Positions 14,582 through 22,782 of a stretch of DNA of 32,947 nt are shown piece after piece (the first letter of the stretch is position 1; every line of letters starts with the position of its first letter). The DNA is from an uncultured Mycobacteriales bacterium (lineage in GTDB: Bacteria > Actinomycetota > Actinomycetes > Mycobacteriales > CADCTP01): contig CADCTP010000352.1 of assembly GCA_902805565.1 (NCBI GenBank), positions 1-32,947 of the forward strand, in the 5' to 3' direction. Both the position numbers and the translations under genes were made by a program. Under the pieces are notes generated by a model. That model saw only the letters and a program-made list of their open reading frames with translations, had not been told where the DNA came from and did no database searches.

Positions 14582-14597
14582 GGCCGGCGCGCCGGCC
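14582..14597. terminator. Perfect 16-bp palindrome between convergent genes
   Basis: GGCCGGCGCGCCGGCC lies in the 34-bp gap between the YihY-like stop and the stop of the converging methyltransferase. It could act as a bidirectional terminator, but in such GC-rich DNA a palindrome of this kind also arises easily, and no T-run is present. Confidence 0.35.
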
Positions 14598-14607
14598 GCG
14601 GCGGGCG

Positions 14608-15390
14608 CTAGCGGCGGCGGAGGACGGGGATCATCCGCCACGCCTTCTGGTGGGTGACCGGGATCCCGCTGTAGGCGCCGTACCAGGCCACGACGTCGAA
14701 CGCGCCGCTGAGCCGGACCGCCGCCGTGACCTCGGTGGCCGTCCACAGCCGCTCGGCGAGGACGTCCCGGACCACCTGCCCGGAGCCGCCGCCCTCGGTC
14801 GCCCGCAGCTCCACGCTCCGCCGGGCGACCTGCGTGACCGGGTCGAACGGGTCCCCGTCGGCGCCCCAGCGGGCGGCGACGGTGAGCCCGCCGTCGGTCG
14901 CCTCCCACTCCGCCCGCGTCGACCCGTCGGTGCTGAAGTGGTCCTTCGGGTGGGTCATCTCCAGGATGTGCAGCCCGCCCGGCCGCAGTGACCGCGCCAC
15001 CGACTCCAGGTGCCCGACGAACGCGTCCAGGTCGAGCAGGTGGGAGTCCGAGGACAGCAGGAGCACGGCCAGCTCGACCTCCCGGCCGAGGTCGAACGCG
15101 GTCATGTCGGCCTCGACGACCTCCAGCGGCACCCCGTCCGCCACCGCCTGCGCGCTCGCGTAGTGGCACATCTCCGGGGACAGGTCCAGCGCGGTCGCCG
15201 CGATCCCGCGCCGGGCGAACTCCCGCGCGTGGTCGGCCGGACCGGCCGCGAGCTCCAGCACCGAGCCCGGCACCCCGCCCGCGTGCCGCCCGAACCAGCC
15301 GAGCAGCACGTCCACCTCGGCCGCGATGTCACGGTAGGAGAACGCCACCTGGTACACCCGAGCCTCTCCGTACACCGTCACGAGCCGCAC
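14608..15390 (-). CDS. Class I SAM-dependent methyltransferase
   Basis: The 260-residue protein has a Rossmann methyltransferase core. Motif I is VLELAAGPADHA (about residues 44-55), the acidic residue after strand 2 is in ALDLSPEM, VVEADMTAFDLG follows, and RPGGLHILEM is near residue 136. The N-terminal VYQVAFSYRDIAAEVDVLL and the aromatic C-terminal region probably form the substrate cover. The methyl acceptor cannot be told from sequence. Start GTG 15390 has only a weak ribosome site. It lies 74 bp downstream of the D,D-carboxypeptidase on the same strand, so co-transcription is possible but not shown. Confidence 0.85.
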   Translation of the reverse strand: MRLVTVYGEARVYQVAFSYRDIAAEVDVLLGWFGRHAGGVPGSVLELAAGPADHAREFARRGIAATALDLSPEMCHYASAQAVADGVPLEVVEADMTAFDLGREVELAVLLLSSDSHLLDLDAFVGHLESVARSLRPGGLHILEMTHPKDHFSTDGSTRAEWEATDGGLTVAARWGADGDPFDPVTQVARRSVELRATEGGGSGQVVRDVLAERLWTATEVTAAVRLSGAFDVVAWYGAYSGIPVTHQKAWRMIPVLRRR

Positions 15391-15464
15391 GCTAGCCGGT
15401 CAATCCTGCCGCACCGACCACGTCGCCCCGGGGCCGGACCCGCCGGCAGGGCGCGGGCGCCGGG

Positions 15465-16721
15465 TCAGGGGCGCCGCCGACGGGCGACCGCCATGCCGGC
15501 CCAGAGCAGGGCGGTCAACCCCACGATGCCGCCGGCCAGGGCGGCCGTCGGGACCCCGTTCCGCTTGGTCGCCCGGTCGCGTTCGCCGGCCGGGAGCGGC
15601 GCGGACTCGGCCGGCGTCGGTGGGACCGGCGTGGCCGGTGCGGCCGACGGAGTGGGTGGGGGTGCGCCGGGGTCCGCGGGCTCGACCAGCGTGCCGACCG
15701 GCGCCACGGCTGGTCGCAGCGAGAATCCCCAGTCCAGCATCCGGGCCGCCTGCTCGGAGAGCGAGGTCGGCCGGTGCTCGCCGTGCAGGAAGGTGACGAC
15801 CAGCCGCCGGGACCCCCGCCGGGCCGCGCCGACGAACGTGTGCCGGGCCGCGTCGGTGAAGCCGTTCTTCCCGCCGATGGCGCCCGGGTAGTTGTAGAGC
15901 AGCCTGTTGCCGTTGGCGAACTCGAACGCCCCGAACTTCGGTTTCTGCGCCGGGATCCGGCCCTTCCGCTGGGTCGAGTACCGCTGGAAGTCCGCCCGGG
16001 CCAACGCCGCCCGGCTGATCAGCGCCAGGTCGTAGGCCGAGGTCAACTGGCGCGGGCCGTCCAGTCCGGACGGGGTCGCGGCGTGCGTGTCGAACGCCTG
16101 CAGGCGCCGGGCCTCCGCGTTCATCGCGGCCAGCGTCTTCGGCACCCCGCCGTAGACCCGGGCGAGCGTGTTCGCCGCGTCGTTGCCCGAGGCCATCAGC
16201 ATCGACTGGAACAGCACGTCCACCGTGTAGCGGCCGCGGGGGACCAGGCCGACCCGGGTGCCGTCCACGTCGACGTCGGCGTCCACGCAGGCGATCACCC
16301 GCTTCTTGTCGGTCAGCCGGGGGAGCAGGGTCAACGCGGTGAGCACCTTCAGCGTGCTCGCCGGCGGGAACCGCCCGTGCGCGTCGCGGGCGGCGAGCAC
16401 GTCGCCGGAGTCCAGGTCGGCCAGCACCCAGCCCCGGGCGCTGATGTTCGCGGGCAGTGCCGGCGCGCCGGCAGGAACCTGGACGTTCACGGTGCCGAGG
16501 CGGATCCCGCCGACCGGCTCGCCGCCCGGCCCCTGCCCGGGCAGCGCCGGCTCGGGGGTCGGTGTCGGCACCGGGGCCGCCGGCGCGGCCAGGGCCGGCC
16601 CTGGCGCGGTCACGGCGAGCACTGACACGAGCACTGACACGAGCACCGCGATCCCGGCCGCCGGCCACTGCCTCCGCCTCACGGCGCCCGAGGCTACGTC
16701 CTCCACCGTCCTCCACCGCAC
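15465..16721 (-). CDS. D-alanyl-D-alanine carboxypeptidase, S11 family (PBP5/6-like)
   Basis: This penicillin-binding protein trims the terminal D-Ala of peptidoglycan stem peptides outside the membrane. Counting from GTG 16721 (418 aa), a signal peptide at about 15-46 ends near ALAAPA. The active-site STLK is at 122-125 (Ser122, Lys125), SGN at 178-180 and KNG at 285-287. KNG replaces the textbook KTG, a change common in actinobacterial members. A Pro/Thr-rich linker leads to a C-terminal helix (about 390-410) and RRRRP, so the protein stays anchored in the membrane. I chose GTG 16721 for the GGGAGGAGG just upstream. GTG 16706 and 16682 are possible and do not change the mature protein. It is divergent from the nucleoside importer operon. 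Confidence 0.9.
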   Translation of the reverse strand: MRWRTVEDVASGAVRRRQWPAAGIAVLVSVLVSVLAVTAPGPALAAPAAPVPTPTPEPALPGQGPGGEPVGGIRLGTVNVQVPAGAPALPANISARGWVLADLDSGDVLAARDAHGRFPPASTLKVLTALTLLPRLTDKKRVIACVDADVDVDGTRVGLVPRGRYTVDVLFQSMLMASGNDAANTLARVYGGVPKTLAAMNAEARRLQAFDTHAATPSGLDGPRQLTSAYDLALISRAALARADFQRYSTQRKGRIPAQKPKFGAFEFANGNRLLYNYPGAIGGKNGFTDAARHTFVGAARRGSRRLVVTFLHGEHRPTSLSEQAARMLDWGFSLRPAVAPVGTLVEPADPGAPPPTPSAAPATPVPPTPAESAPLPAGERDRATKRNGVPTAALAGGIVGLTALLWAGMAVARRRRP

Positions 16722-16993
16722 CGGCCTCCTCCCGCCCGTCGCCACCCGGCTCCCCGCCGGCAGGTCCAACCCTGACCCGTCCGGGCGCCCGGCGCGAACG
16801 GCTGTCCACAGGCCGTCCGGTTCTCCACAGATGTGCCCAGGTCGTTGACCGGCGGTCACCCGGCGACGAGCGTGTCCCCGCGTACAACGATGCGGTGACG
16901 AGAAGGCGCCCTCGGCGTCCTGACCGGTCACCGGCGGTCTACCGTGTCGCCCGATACCGGGCGCCGGACCCGGACCCTCGAAGGGAGATCCTC

Positions 16994-18064
16994 TTGCGCC
17001 GAGCGCGTGGGATGGGGCTGGTGGCAGCCGCGCTTATCGGCGCGATGACGCTCACCGCCTGTGGTGACGACACGGAGACCGGCGGCGGCGACGGCGGCAA
17101 CGCCGGGCCGAGCAGCGACCTGAAGATCGGTCTGGCCTACGACATCGGCGGGCGCGGCGACAAGTCGTTCAACGACTCGGCGGCGGTCGGCCTGGACAAG
17201 GCCAAGAAGGACTTCGGCATCTCCGAGGACAACGTCAGCGAGCTGTCGGCCCGCGCCAACGAGACCGACACCGACCGGGCGACCCGGCTGGACCTGCTGG
17301 CCAAGGGCGGATACAACCCGATCATCGCGGTCGGCTTCGCCTACGCGCCGGCCGTGAAGACCGTCGCCCCGAAGTACCCGGACGTGAAGTTCGGCATCGT
17401 CGACGCGACGACCTTCGACGTCGAGGCGCCGAACGTGGCGAACCTGGTCTTCGCCGAGGAGCAGGGCTCGTTCCTGGTCGGCGCGGCCGCGGCGCTGAAG
17501 GACACCACCAACTCCGTCGGTTTCATCGGCGGCTGCAGCGTGCCGCTGATCGCGAAGTTCGAGGCCGGCTTCAAGGCCGGTGCCGAGGCGGCCAAGCCGG
17601 GCATCAAGGTGGTCAGCCGCTACCTGTCCACCCCGCAGCAGAACTGCTCGGGCTTCAACGACCCGGCAGCGGGCGGCGAGGCCGCCAAGGGCATGTTCGA
17701 CGGCGGCGCGGACATCGTCTACGCGGCGGCCGGCGGCTCCGGCACGGGTGTCTTCCAGGCGGCCAGCGCGGCCGGCAAGAAGGCCATCGGCGTCGACTCC
17801 GACCAGTACCTGACGGCCGACCCGGCGGTCCAGAAGGTCATCATGACCTCGATGATCAAGCGGGTCGACGTGGCGGTCCTGAACTTCCTCACCTCGGCGA
17901 AGGACGGCAAGTTCGTCGCCGGCGCGACCACGTTCGACCTCAAGGCCGACGGCGTCGGCTACTCCACCTCCGGCGGCGGGGTCGACGACATCAAGACCAA
18001 GCTCGACGAGTACAAGGCCAAGATCGTCGACGGCAGCATCAAGGTTCCGACGAAGGTCTCCTGA
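16994..18064 (+). CDS. BMP-family nucleoside-binding lipoprotein of an ABC importer
   Basis: The 356-residue protein has a lipoprotein signal: basic start, hydrophobic core and LTAC with Cys23 as the lipid site. A Gly-rich linker and a BMP (PnrA/BmpA-like) domain follow, starting DLKIGLAYDIGGRGDKSFND. Family members bind purine or pyrimidine nucleosides outside the membrane and pass them to an ABC importer, which the next three genes encode. TTG 16994 is chosen because AAGGGAG (16981-16987) precedes it and the signal peptide then has normal length. An in-frame GTG at 16894 would give a 33-residue longer, Arg-rich start and is less likely. A strong hairpin follows the stop, so this gene may be expressed above the rest of the operon. 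Confidence 0.92.
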   Translation: MRRARGMGLVAAALIGAMTLTACGDDTETGGGDGGNAGPSSDLKIGLAYDIGGRGDKSFNDSAAVGLDKAKKDFGISEDNVSELSARANETDTDRATRLDLLAKGGYNPIIAVGFAYAPAVKTVAPKYPDVKFGIVDATTFDVEAPNVANLVFAEEQGSFLVGAAAALKDTTNSVGFIGGCSVPLIAKFEAGFKAGAEAAKPGIKVVSRYLSTPQQNCSGFNDPAAGGEAAKGMFDGGADIVYAAAGGSGTGVFQAASAAGKKAIGVDSDQYLTADPAVQKVIMTSMIKRVDVAVLNFLTSAKDGKFVAGATTFDLKADGVGYSTSGGGVDDIKTKLDEYKAKIVDGSIKVPTKVS

Positions 18065-18081
18065 CGGTCGGTCCTGACCCG

Positions 18082-18117
18082 GTCCGGGGGCGACGCACCA
18101 CCGCGTCGCCCCCGGAC
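18082..18117 (+). terminator. Intercistronic 15-bp perfect hairpin after the BMP gene
   Basis: GTCCGGGGGCGACGC (18082-18096) and its exact complement GCGTCGCCCCCGGAC (18103-18117) enclose a 6-nt loop. It lies between the binding-protein stop and the ATPase ribosome site. Such hairpins commonly end part of the transcripts or protect the upstream mRNA, giving more binding protein than transporter. Confidence 0.8.
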
Positions 18118-18140
18118 GTCGTTCGTAGCGGAGGAGAAGC

Positions 18141-19832
18141 GTGACGTCCGCAGCACCTGCCGGCCCGCCGGCCGCGCCGACACACGACGTCGCCGTGCAG
18201 TTGCGGGGCATCACCAAACGCTTCCCCGGCGTGGTGGCCAACAGCGACGTGCACATCGCGGTGCGCACCGGCACCGTGCACGCCGTCGTCGGTGAGAACG
18301 GCGCCGGCAAGTCGACCCTGATGAAGATCCTCTACGGCATGCAGAAGCCGGACGAGGGGACGGTCGACGTCGCCGGGAAACCGGTCAGCTTCTCCTCGCC
18401 GGCCGACGCGATCGCCGCCGGCATCGGCATGGTCCACCAGCACTTCATGCTGGCCGACAACCTCACCGTGCTGGAGAACGTGGTCCTCGGCGCCGAGCCG
18501 GGCGGCTTCGGCCGGCTGGACACCCGGGCCGCCCGCCGCCGGATCATCGAGATCTCCGAGGCGTACGGGCTGGGCGTGCGGCCGGACCGGATGGTCGAGG
18601 ACCTCGGCGTCGGCGACCGGCAGCGGGTCGAGATCCTCAAGGTCCTCTACCGCGGCGCCCGCATCCTGATCCTGGACGAGCCCACGGCGGTCCTCGTCCC
18701 GCAGGAGGTCGACGAGCTCTTCGGCAACCTGCGGGAGCTCAAGGCCGAGGGCATCACGATCCTGTTCATCTCGCACAAGCTCGACGAGGTGCTCTCCGTC
18801 GCCGACGAGATCACCGTCATCCGGCGCGGCACCACGGTCGCCACCGTGGACCCGGCCGAGGTCACCGCGCGGCGGCTGGCCGAGCTGATGGTCGGCGGCG
18901 AGCTGCCGTCCCCGGAGACGCGCGAGTCCACCGTCCGGGACCAGGTCGTGCTGACCGTCGAGGGGCTCACCGTCCTCGCGCCGGACGGCCGGGCCGTGCT
19001 GGACGACGTGTCCCTGACCATCCGGGCCGGTGAGGTGCTCGGCATCGCCGGCGTCGAGGGCAACGGCCAGTCCGAGCTGGTCGAGGCGATCATGGGCCTG
19101 CGGCCGGTGGCGAGCGGCCGGGTGCTGCTCGGCGACCGCGACCTCGCCCGGCTGGGCACCCGGCACCGCCGGGAGGCCGGCATCGGCTTCATCCCGGAGG
19201 ACCGGCACCGGCAGGGGCTGCTGCTCGAGGCGCCGCTGTGGGAGAACCGCATCCTCGGCCACCAGACCCGCAAGCCCAACGTCGCCGGCCCGTGGATCGA
19301 CCGGTCCGGCGCCCGCGAGGACACCGAGCGGATCGTCCGCGAGTACGACGTCCGCACGCCGGGCATCGACGTGGCCGCCTCCGCGCTGTCCGGCGGCAAC
19401 CAGCAGAAGCTGATCATCGGCCGGGAGATGAGCGGCGACCCGGTGCTGCTGCTCGCCGCGCACCCGACCCGCGGGGTGGACGTCGGTGCCCAGGCCCAGA
19501 TCTGGGACGCGCTGCGCGCCGCCCGCGCCGACGGCCTCGCCGTGCTGCTCATCTCCGCCGACCTGGACGAGCTGATCGGCCTGTCCGACACCATCGACGT
19601 GATCCTGCGCGGCCGGCTGGTCGGCCGGGCCGACCCGCGCACGGTGACCCCGGAGGACCTCGGCTCCGCGATGACCGGCGCCGGCACCGGCGCCGGCCCG
19701 GCGGCGGGTGCCGACGACGAGGGCGACGCCGTGCCCGGCACCACCGGGCCGGGCCTCACCGGCACCGGGACCACCGGCACCGGGTCGGTGTCCGGCGGAT
19801 CGACCGGGCTGCCCGCGAAGGGGGAGCAGTGA
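18141..19832 (+). CDS. Nucleoside ABC importer ATP-binding protein, two NBDs (NupA/YufO-like)
   Basis: The 563-residue protein holds two ABC ATPase domains in tandem, as in the BMP-dependent nucleoside and sugar importers. NBD1 has Walker A GENGAGKST (51-59), signature LGVGDRQRVEI (155-165) and Walker B ILILDEPTA (175-183). NBD2 has a degenerate Walker A, GVEGNGQSEL (304-313), signature LSGGNQQK (416-423), and LLLAAHPTRGVDVGA (436-450) in place of a normal Walker B. NBD2 degeneracy is usual for this family. The last 50 residues are a Gly/Thr-rich, probably disordered tail. GTG 18141 has GAGGAGAAG upstream. It overlaps the first permease gene in a GTGA, and the order binding protein-ATPase-two permeases is the standard importer operon. 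Confidence 0.94.
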   Translation: MTSAAPAGPPAAPTHDVAVQLRGITKRFPGVVANSDVHIAVRTGTVHAVVGENGAGKSTLMKILYGMQKPDEGTVDVAGKPVSFSSPADAIAAGIGMVHQHFMLADNLTVLENVVLGAEPGGFGRLDTRAARRRIIEISEAYGLGVRPDRMVEDLGVGDRQRVEILKVLYRGARILILDEPTAVLVPQEVDELFGNLRELKAEGITILFISHKLDEVLSVADEITVIRRGTTVATVDPAEVTARRLAELMVGGELPSPETRESTVRDQVVLTVEGLTVLAPDGRAVLDDVSLTIRAGEVLGIAGVEGNGQSELVEAIMGLRPVASGRVLLGDRDLARLGTRHRREAGIGFIPEDRHRQGLLLEAPLWENRILGHQTRKPNVAGPWIDRSGAREDTERIVREYDVRTPGIDVAASALSGGNQQKLIIGREMSGDPVLLLAAHPTRGVDVGAQAQIWDALRAARADGLAVLLISADLDELIGLSDTIDVILRGRLVGRADPRTVTPEDLGSAMTGAGTGAGPAAGADDEGDAVPGTTGPGLTGTGTTGTGSVSGGSTGLPAKGEQ

Positions 19833-21094
19833 AGCGCTTCGACCTGCAGCGGATCGGCCTCGGCCTGGCCGCCCCGCTGCTCGCGCTGATCGTCGCGCTG
19901 CTGCTGTCCTCGCTGGCCCTGATGATCTCCGGCAACTCGCCGATCGAGACCTTCGAGTCGATGCTGGACTACGGCATCGACCCGGACACCATGGTCCAGA
20001 CGGTCAACCGGTCGGTGACGTACTTCCTCTCCGCGCTGGCCGTCGCCATCGGCTTCCGGATGAACCTGTTCAACATCGGCGTCGACGGCCAGTACCGCAT
20101 GGCCGCGTTCTTCGCCGCCGTCGTCGGCGGCTGGCTGGTGCTGCCCGGCCCGGTGCTGATGGTCGTGGTCGTGCTGGTCGCGGTGGCGGTCGGCGCGCTC
20201 TGGGCCGGCATCGCCGCGATCCTCAAGGCCACCCGCGGGGTCAGCGAGGTCATCTCGACGATCATGCTGAACGTCATCGGCGCCGGGATCGTCGCCTACC
20301 TGCTCGACCCGAGCCGGCTGGGCACCCTGATCGGCAGCCAGCAGGTCAGCACCGAGCCGATGCCGGAGAGCGCACACCTGCCGGGCATCCCGTTCGCCAA
20401 CGGGGAGGTCTTCGGCTTCATCCTCATCGCGTTCGCCTGCGGCCTCGGCTACTGGATCCTGCTCGGCCGGACCCGGTTCGGCTTCGACCTGCGCGCGACC
20501 GGGTTGTCGGAGACCGCCGCGGTGGCCAGCGGCGTGGACGTGAAGAAGATGGTCGTCCGGACCATGCTGCTGTCCGGCGGCGTGGCGGGCCTGGTCGGCA
20601 TGCCGCTGCTGCTGGGGGAGAGCCACGCGTACGCGTCCGACTTCCCGGCCGGGTACGGCTTCTCCGGCATCGCGATCGCCCTGCTCGGCCGCAACCACCC
20701 GGTCGGCATCGCGATCGGCGCGCTGCTGTGGTCCTTCCTGGAGCAGTCCTCGCAGATCCTCGACCTGGAGGGGGTGCCCAAGGAGATCGTGACGATCATG
20801 CAGGGCGTCACCGTCCTGTCCGTGGTCATCGCCTACGAGCTGGTCCGCCGGTTCTCCCTGGCCCAGCAGCAGCGCCGGGTCGGCGCGGAGCTGCGGGCGG
20901 CCGCGCCGGTCCCGGCCGGCGTCCCCGGCGGCCCGGCCGACCGCAGCACCACCGGCACCGGCTCCGACCCGGACCCCGCACCGGGGGCCGGCCGGCACGC
21001 GTCCGGCGCCACCGCGACCGGTGGACCGGCCAACGGCCGGCATGCCGCCGACCCCGACAACCCGAGCCGTGACGGCGGGGAGGACCCGGCATGA
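19829..21094 (+). CDS. Nucleoside ABC importer permease 1 (NupB/YufP-like)
   Basis: The 421-residue protein belongs to the branched-chain amino acid/ribose-type permease family (BPD_transp_2). Hydrophobic segments begin at about residue 10. FRMNLFNIGVDGQYRMA (about 75-91) is the conserved region that, in relatives, contacts the substrate path. FGFDLRATGLSETAAVASGVD (about 215-235) is the coupling loop to the ATPase. A hydrophilic tail of about 75 residues rich in Gly, Pro, Ala and Asp (345-421) extends beyond the usual end. GTG 19829 overlaps the ATPase stop, and its own stop overlaps the second permease start in ATGA, so the genes are translationally coupled. Confidence 0.92.
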   Translation: MKRFDLQRIGLGLAAPLLALIVALLLSSLALMISGNSPIETFESMLDYGIDPDTMVQTVNRSVTYFLSALAVAIGFRMNLFNIGVDGQYRMAAFFAAVVGGWLVLPGPVLMVVVVLVAVAVGALWAGIAAILKATRGVSEVISTIMLNVIGAGIVAYLLDPSRLGTLIGSQQVSTEPMPESAHLPGIPFANGEVFGFILIAFACGLGYWILLGRTRFGFDLRATGLSETAAVASGVDVKKMVVRTMLLSGGVAGLVGMPLLLGESHAYASDFPAGYGFSGIAIALLGRNHPVGIAIGALLWSFLEQSSQILDLEGVPKEIVTIMQGVTVLSVVIAYELVRRFSLAQQQRRVGAELRAAAPVPAGVPGGPADRSTTGTGSDPDPAPGAGRHASGATATGGPANGRHAADPDNPSRDGGEDPA

Positions 21095-22353
21095 GCACCG
21101 GTCTGGTCGACCGGACGGTGGCCCCACCGGCCCCGTCCCGGCGCCGTCGCACCCTGAGCCCGGCGATGATCCTGCTCGCCGTCGCCGGCCTGCTGGTCCT
21201 GGTGTCGATCATCCGGCTGGTCACCGACGCCAACGACATCACCTCCTCCGGCACCACCGGCGCCGCGCTCCGGCTCGCCGTCCCGATCGGGCTGGCCGGC
21301 CTCGGCGGCCTGTGGGCGGAGCGGGCCGGCGTGGTCAACATCGGCCTGGAGGGGCAGCTCATCCTGGGCACCTGGTTCGGGGCCTGGGGCGCGTACGAGT
21401 TCGGCTCCTGGTGGGGCGTGCTGGCCGGGATCATCGGCGGCGCGCTCGGCGGGCTGGTGCACGCGGTCGCCACCGTCACCTTCGGCGTCGACCACATCGT
21501 CTCCGGCGTCGCGCTGAACATCCTCGGCGCCGGCGTCACCCGCTTCCTGTCCGCGCTGGTCTTCGCCGGCACCCCCGGCGGCGGCGTCACCCAGTCGCCC
21601 GGCCTGCCGCCGATCGGCACCTTCACGCTGCCCGGCAGCGGGCTGCTGCGCGACCTGGAGCGGCAGGGCTGGTTCCTGGTCTCCGACGTCGCCGGCATCC
21701 TCGGCGGCCTGGTCACCCAGGTCTCCTGGCTGACCCTGATCGCGGTCCTGCTGGTGCCGATCTCGTTCTTCCTGCTGTGGCGGACGAAGTTCGGGCTGCG
21801 GCTGCGCGCCTGCGGCGAGGCCCCGGGCGCCGCCGAGTCGCTGGGCGTGAACGTCTACAAGATGAAGTACCTCGCCGTGATCATCTCCGGCGGCTTCGCC
21901 GGCCTGGGCGGGGCGTTCCTCGCCCAGGTCGCCACCAGCATCTACCGGGAGGGCCAGACCAACGGCCGGGGCTACATCGGCCTGGCCGCGATGATCTTCG
22001 GCAACTGGCGGCCGGGCGGGCTGGCGATGGGCGCCGGCATCTTCGGCTACACCGACGCGCTGCAGCTGCGCTCCGGCGGCGAGTCGGTGCACGCGCTGCT
22101 CCTGCTGCTGGCCGTGGTCCTGGTGCTGCTCGGCGCCTGGTCGCTCTACCGCGGCCGGCGGCTGCAGGGCGTGCTCAGCATGGTCGTCGCCGCCCTCGCC
22201 GTGGTGTGGTACCTGGCGGCAGACACGGTGCCGGACGAGTTCGTCGGCTTCGCGCCGCACCTCACCACCCTGCTCGTCCTCGCCCTGGCCGCGCAGCGGC
22301 TGCGACCACCCGCGGCCGACGGCAAGCCCTACCGGCGCGGGGAGGCGAGATGA
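21091..22353 (+). CDS. Nucleoside ABC importer permease 2 (NupC/YufQ-like)
   Basis: The 420-residue protein pairs with permease 1. After a basic N-terminus (SRRRRTLSP), multiple hydrophobic segments follow. The family motif WAERAGVVNIGLEGQLILG (about residues 72-90) and the coupling-loop region FGLRLRACGEAPGAAESLGV (about 234-253) identify the YufQ type. The C-terminal 80 residues add two or three further hydrophobic segments. It starts within ATGA shared with permease 1 and ends within ATGA shared with the cytidine deaminase gene. That coupling ties uptake directly to nucleoside breakdown. Confidence 0.92.
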   Translation: MSTGLVDRTVAPPAPSRRRRTLSPAMILLAVAGLLVLVSIIRLVTDANDITSSGTTGAALRLAVPIGLAGLGGLWAERAGVVNIGLEGQLILGTWFGAWGAYEFGSWWGVLAGIIGGALGGLVHAVATVTFGVDHIVSGVALNILGAGVTRFLSALVFAGTPGGGVTQSPGLPPIGTFTLPGSGLLRDLERQGWFLVSDVAGILGGLVTQVSWLTLIAVLLVPISFFLLWRTKFGLRLRACGEAPGAAESLGVNVYKMKYLAVIISGGFAGLGGAFLAQVATSIYREGQTNGRGYIGLAAMIFGNWRPGGLAMGAGIFGYTDALQLRSGGESVHALLLLLAVVLVLLGAWSLYRGRRLQGVLSMVVAALAVVWYLAADTVPDEFVGFAPHLTTLLVLALAAQRLRPPAADGKPYRRGEAR

Positions 22354-22754
22354 CGGACCCGGACTGGCCGGGGCTGCGCCGGGCGGCGACCGAGGCGATG
22401 CGCCGGGCGTACGCGCCGTACTCCGGCTTCCCGGTCGGCGCCGCCGCGCTGGTCGACGACGGCCGCACGGTCGTCGGCTGCAACGTCGAGAACGCCTCGT
22501 ACGGCCTGGGCCTGTGCGCGGAGTGCGGCCTGGTCTCGGCGCTGCACGCCTCCGGCGGCGGGACGCTGGTCGCGTTCGCCTGCGTGGACGCCGGCGGCGG
22601 TGCGCTGCTGCCGTGCGGGCGGTGCCGGCAGCTGCTCTGGGAGCACGGCGGCCCCGCGCTGCTCGTCGACACCGTCGACGGCCCGGTCCCGATCGGCCGG
22701 CTGCTGCCCCGGGCCTTCGGCCGCGAGGACCTGGACCGGGTCGCCGGCACGTGA
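22350..22754 (+). CDS. cdd: Cytidine deaminase
   Basis: Cdd converts cytidine and deoxycytidine to uridine and deoxyuridine. The 134-residue size is normal for the small tetrameric type. Zinc and catalytic motifs are CAE (Cys56, Glu58) and PCGRC (Cys89, Cys92). YAPYSGFPVGAAAL (about 21-34) and NVENASYGLG (45-54) contact the substrate. The motif reads CAECG rather than the more usual CAER, which puts a cysteine next to the zinc site; the core residues are intact. ATG 22350 overlaps the permease stop, with GGAGG 5 nt upstream. Thymidine phosphorylase follows after 28 bp. Confidence 0.95.
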   Translation: MTDPDWPGLRRAATEAMRRAYAPYSGFPVGAAALVDDGRTVVGCNVENASYGLGLCAECGLVSALHASGGGTLVAFACVDAGGGALLPCGRCRQLLWEHGGPALLVDTVDGPVPIGRLLPRAFGREDLDRVAGT

Positions 22755-22782
22755 GCCGGGCGGCGTCGGGCAGGATGCAGCC

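Noticed and set aside
15465-16721. Inactive carboxypeptidase because KNG replaces KTG
   Set aside because: The substitution is common in actinobacterial S11 enzymes and the Ser, Lys and SGN residues are all present.
16894-16993. GTG 16894 as start of the BMP lipoprotein
   Set aside because: It would give the signal peptide an Arg-rich extension of 33 residues; TTG 16994 has a proper ribosome site and gives a normal lipoprotein signal.
18141-19832. Loss of function in the second ATPase domain
   Set aside because: Degenerate Walker A and B in NBD2 are normal in BMP-type importers.
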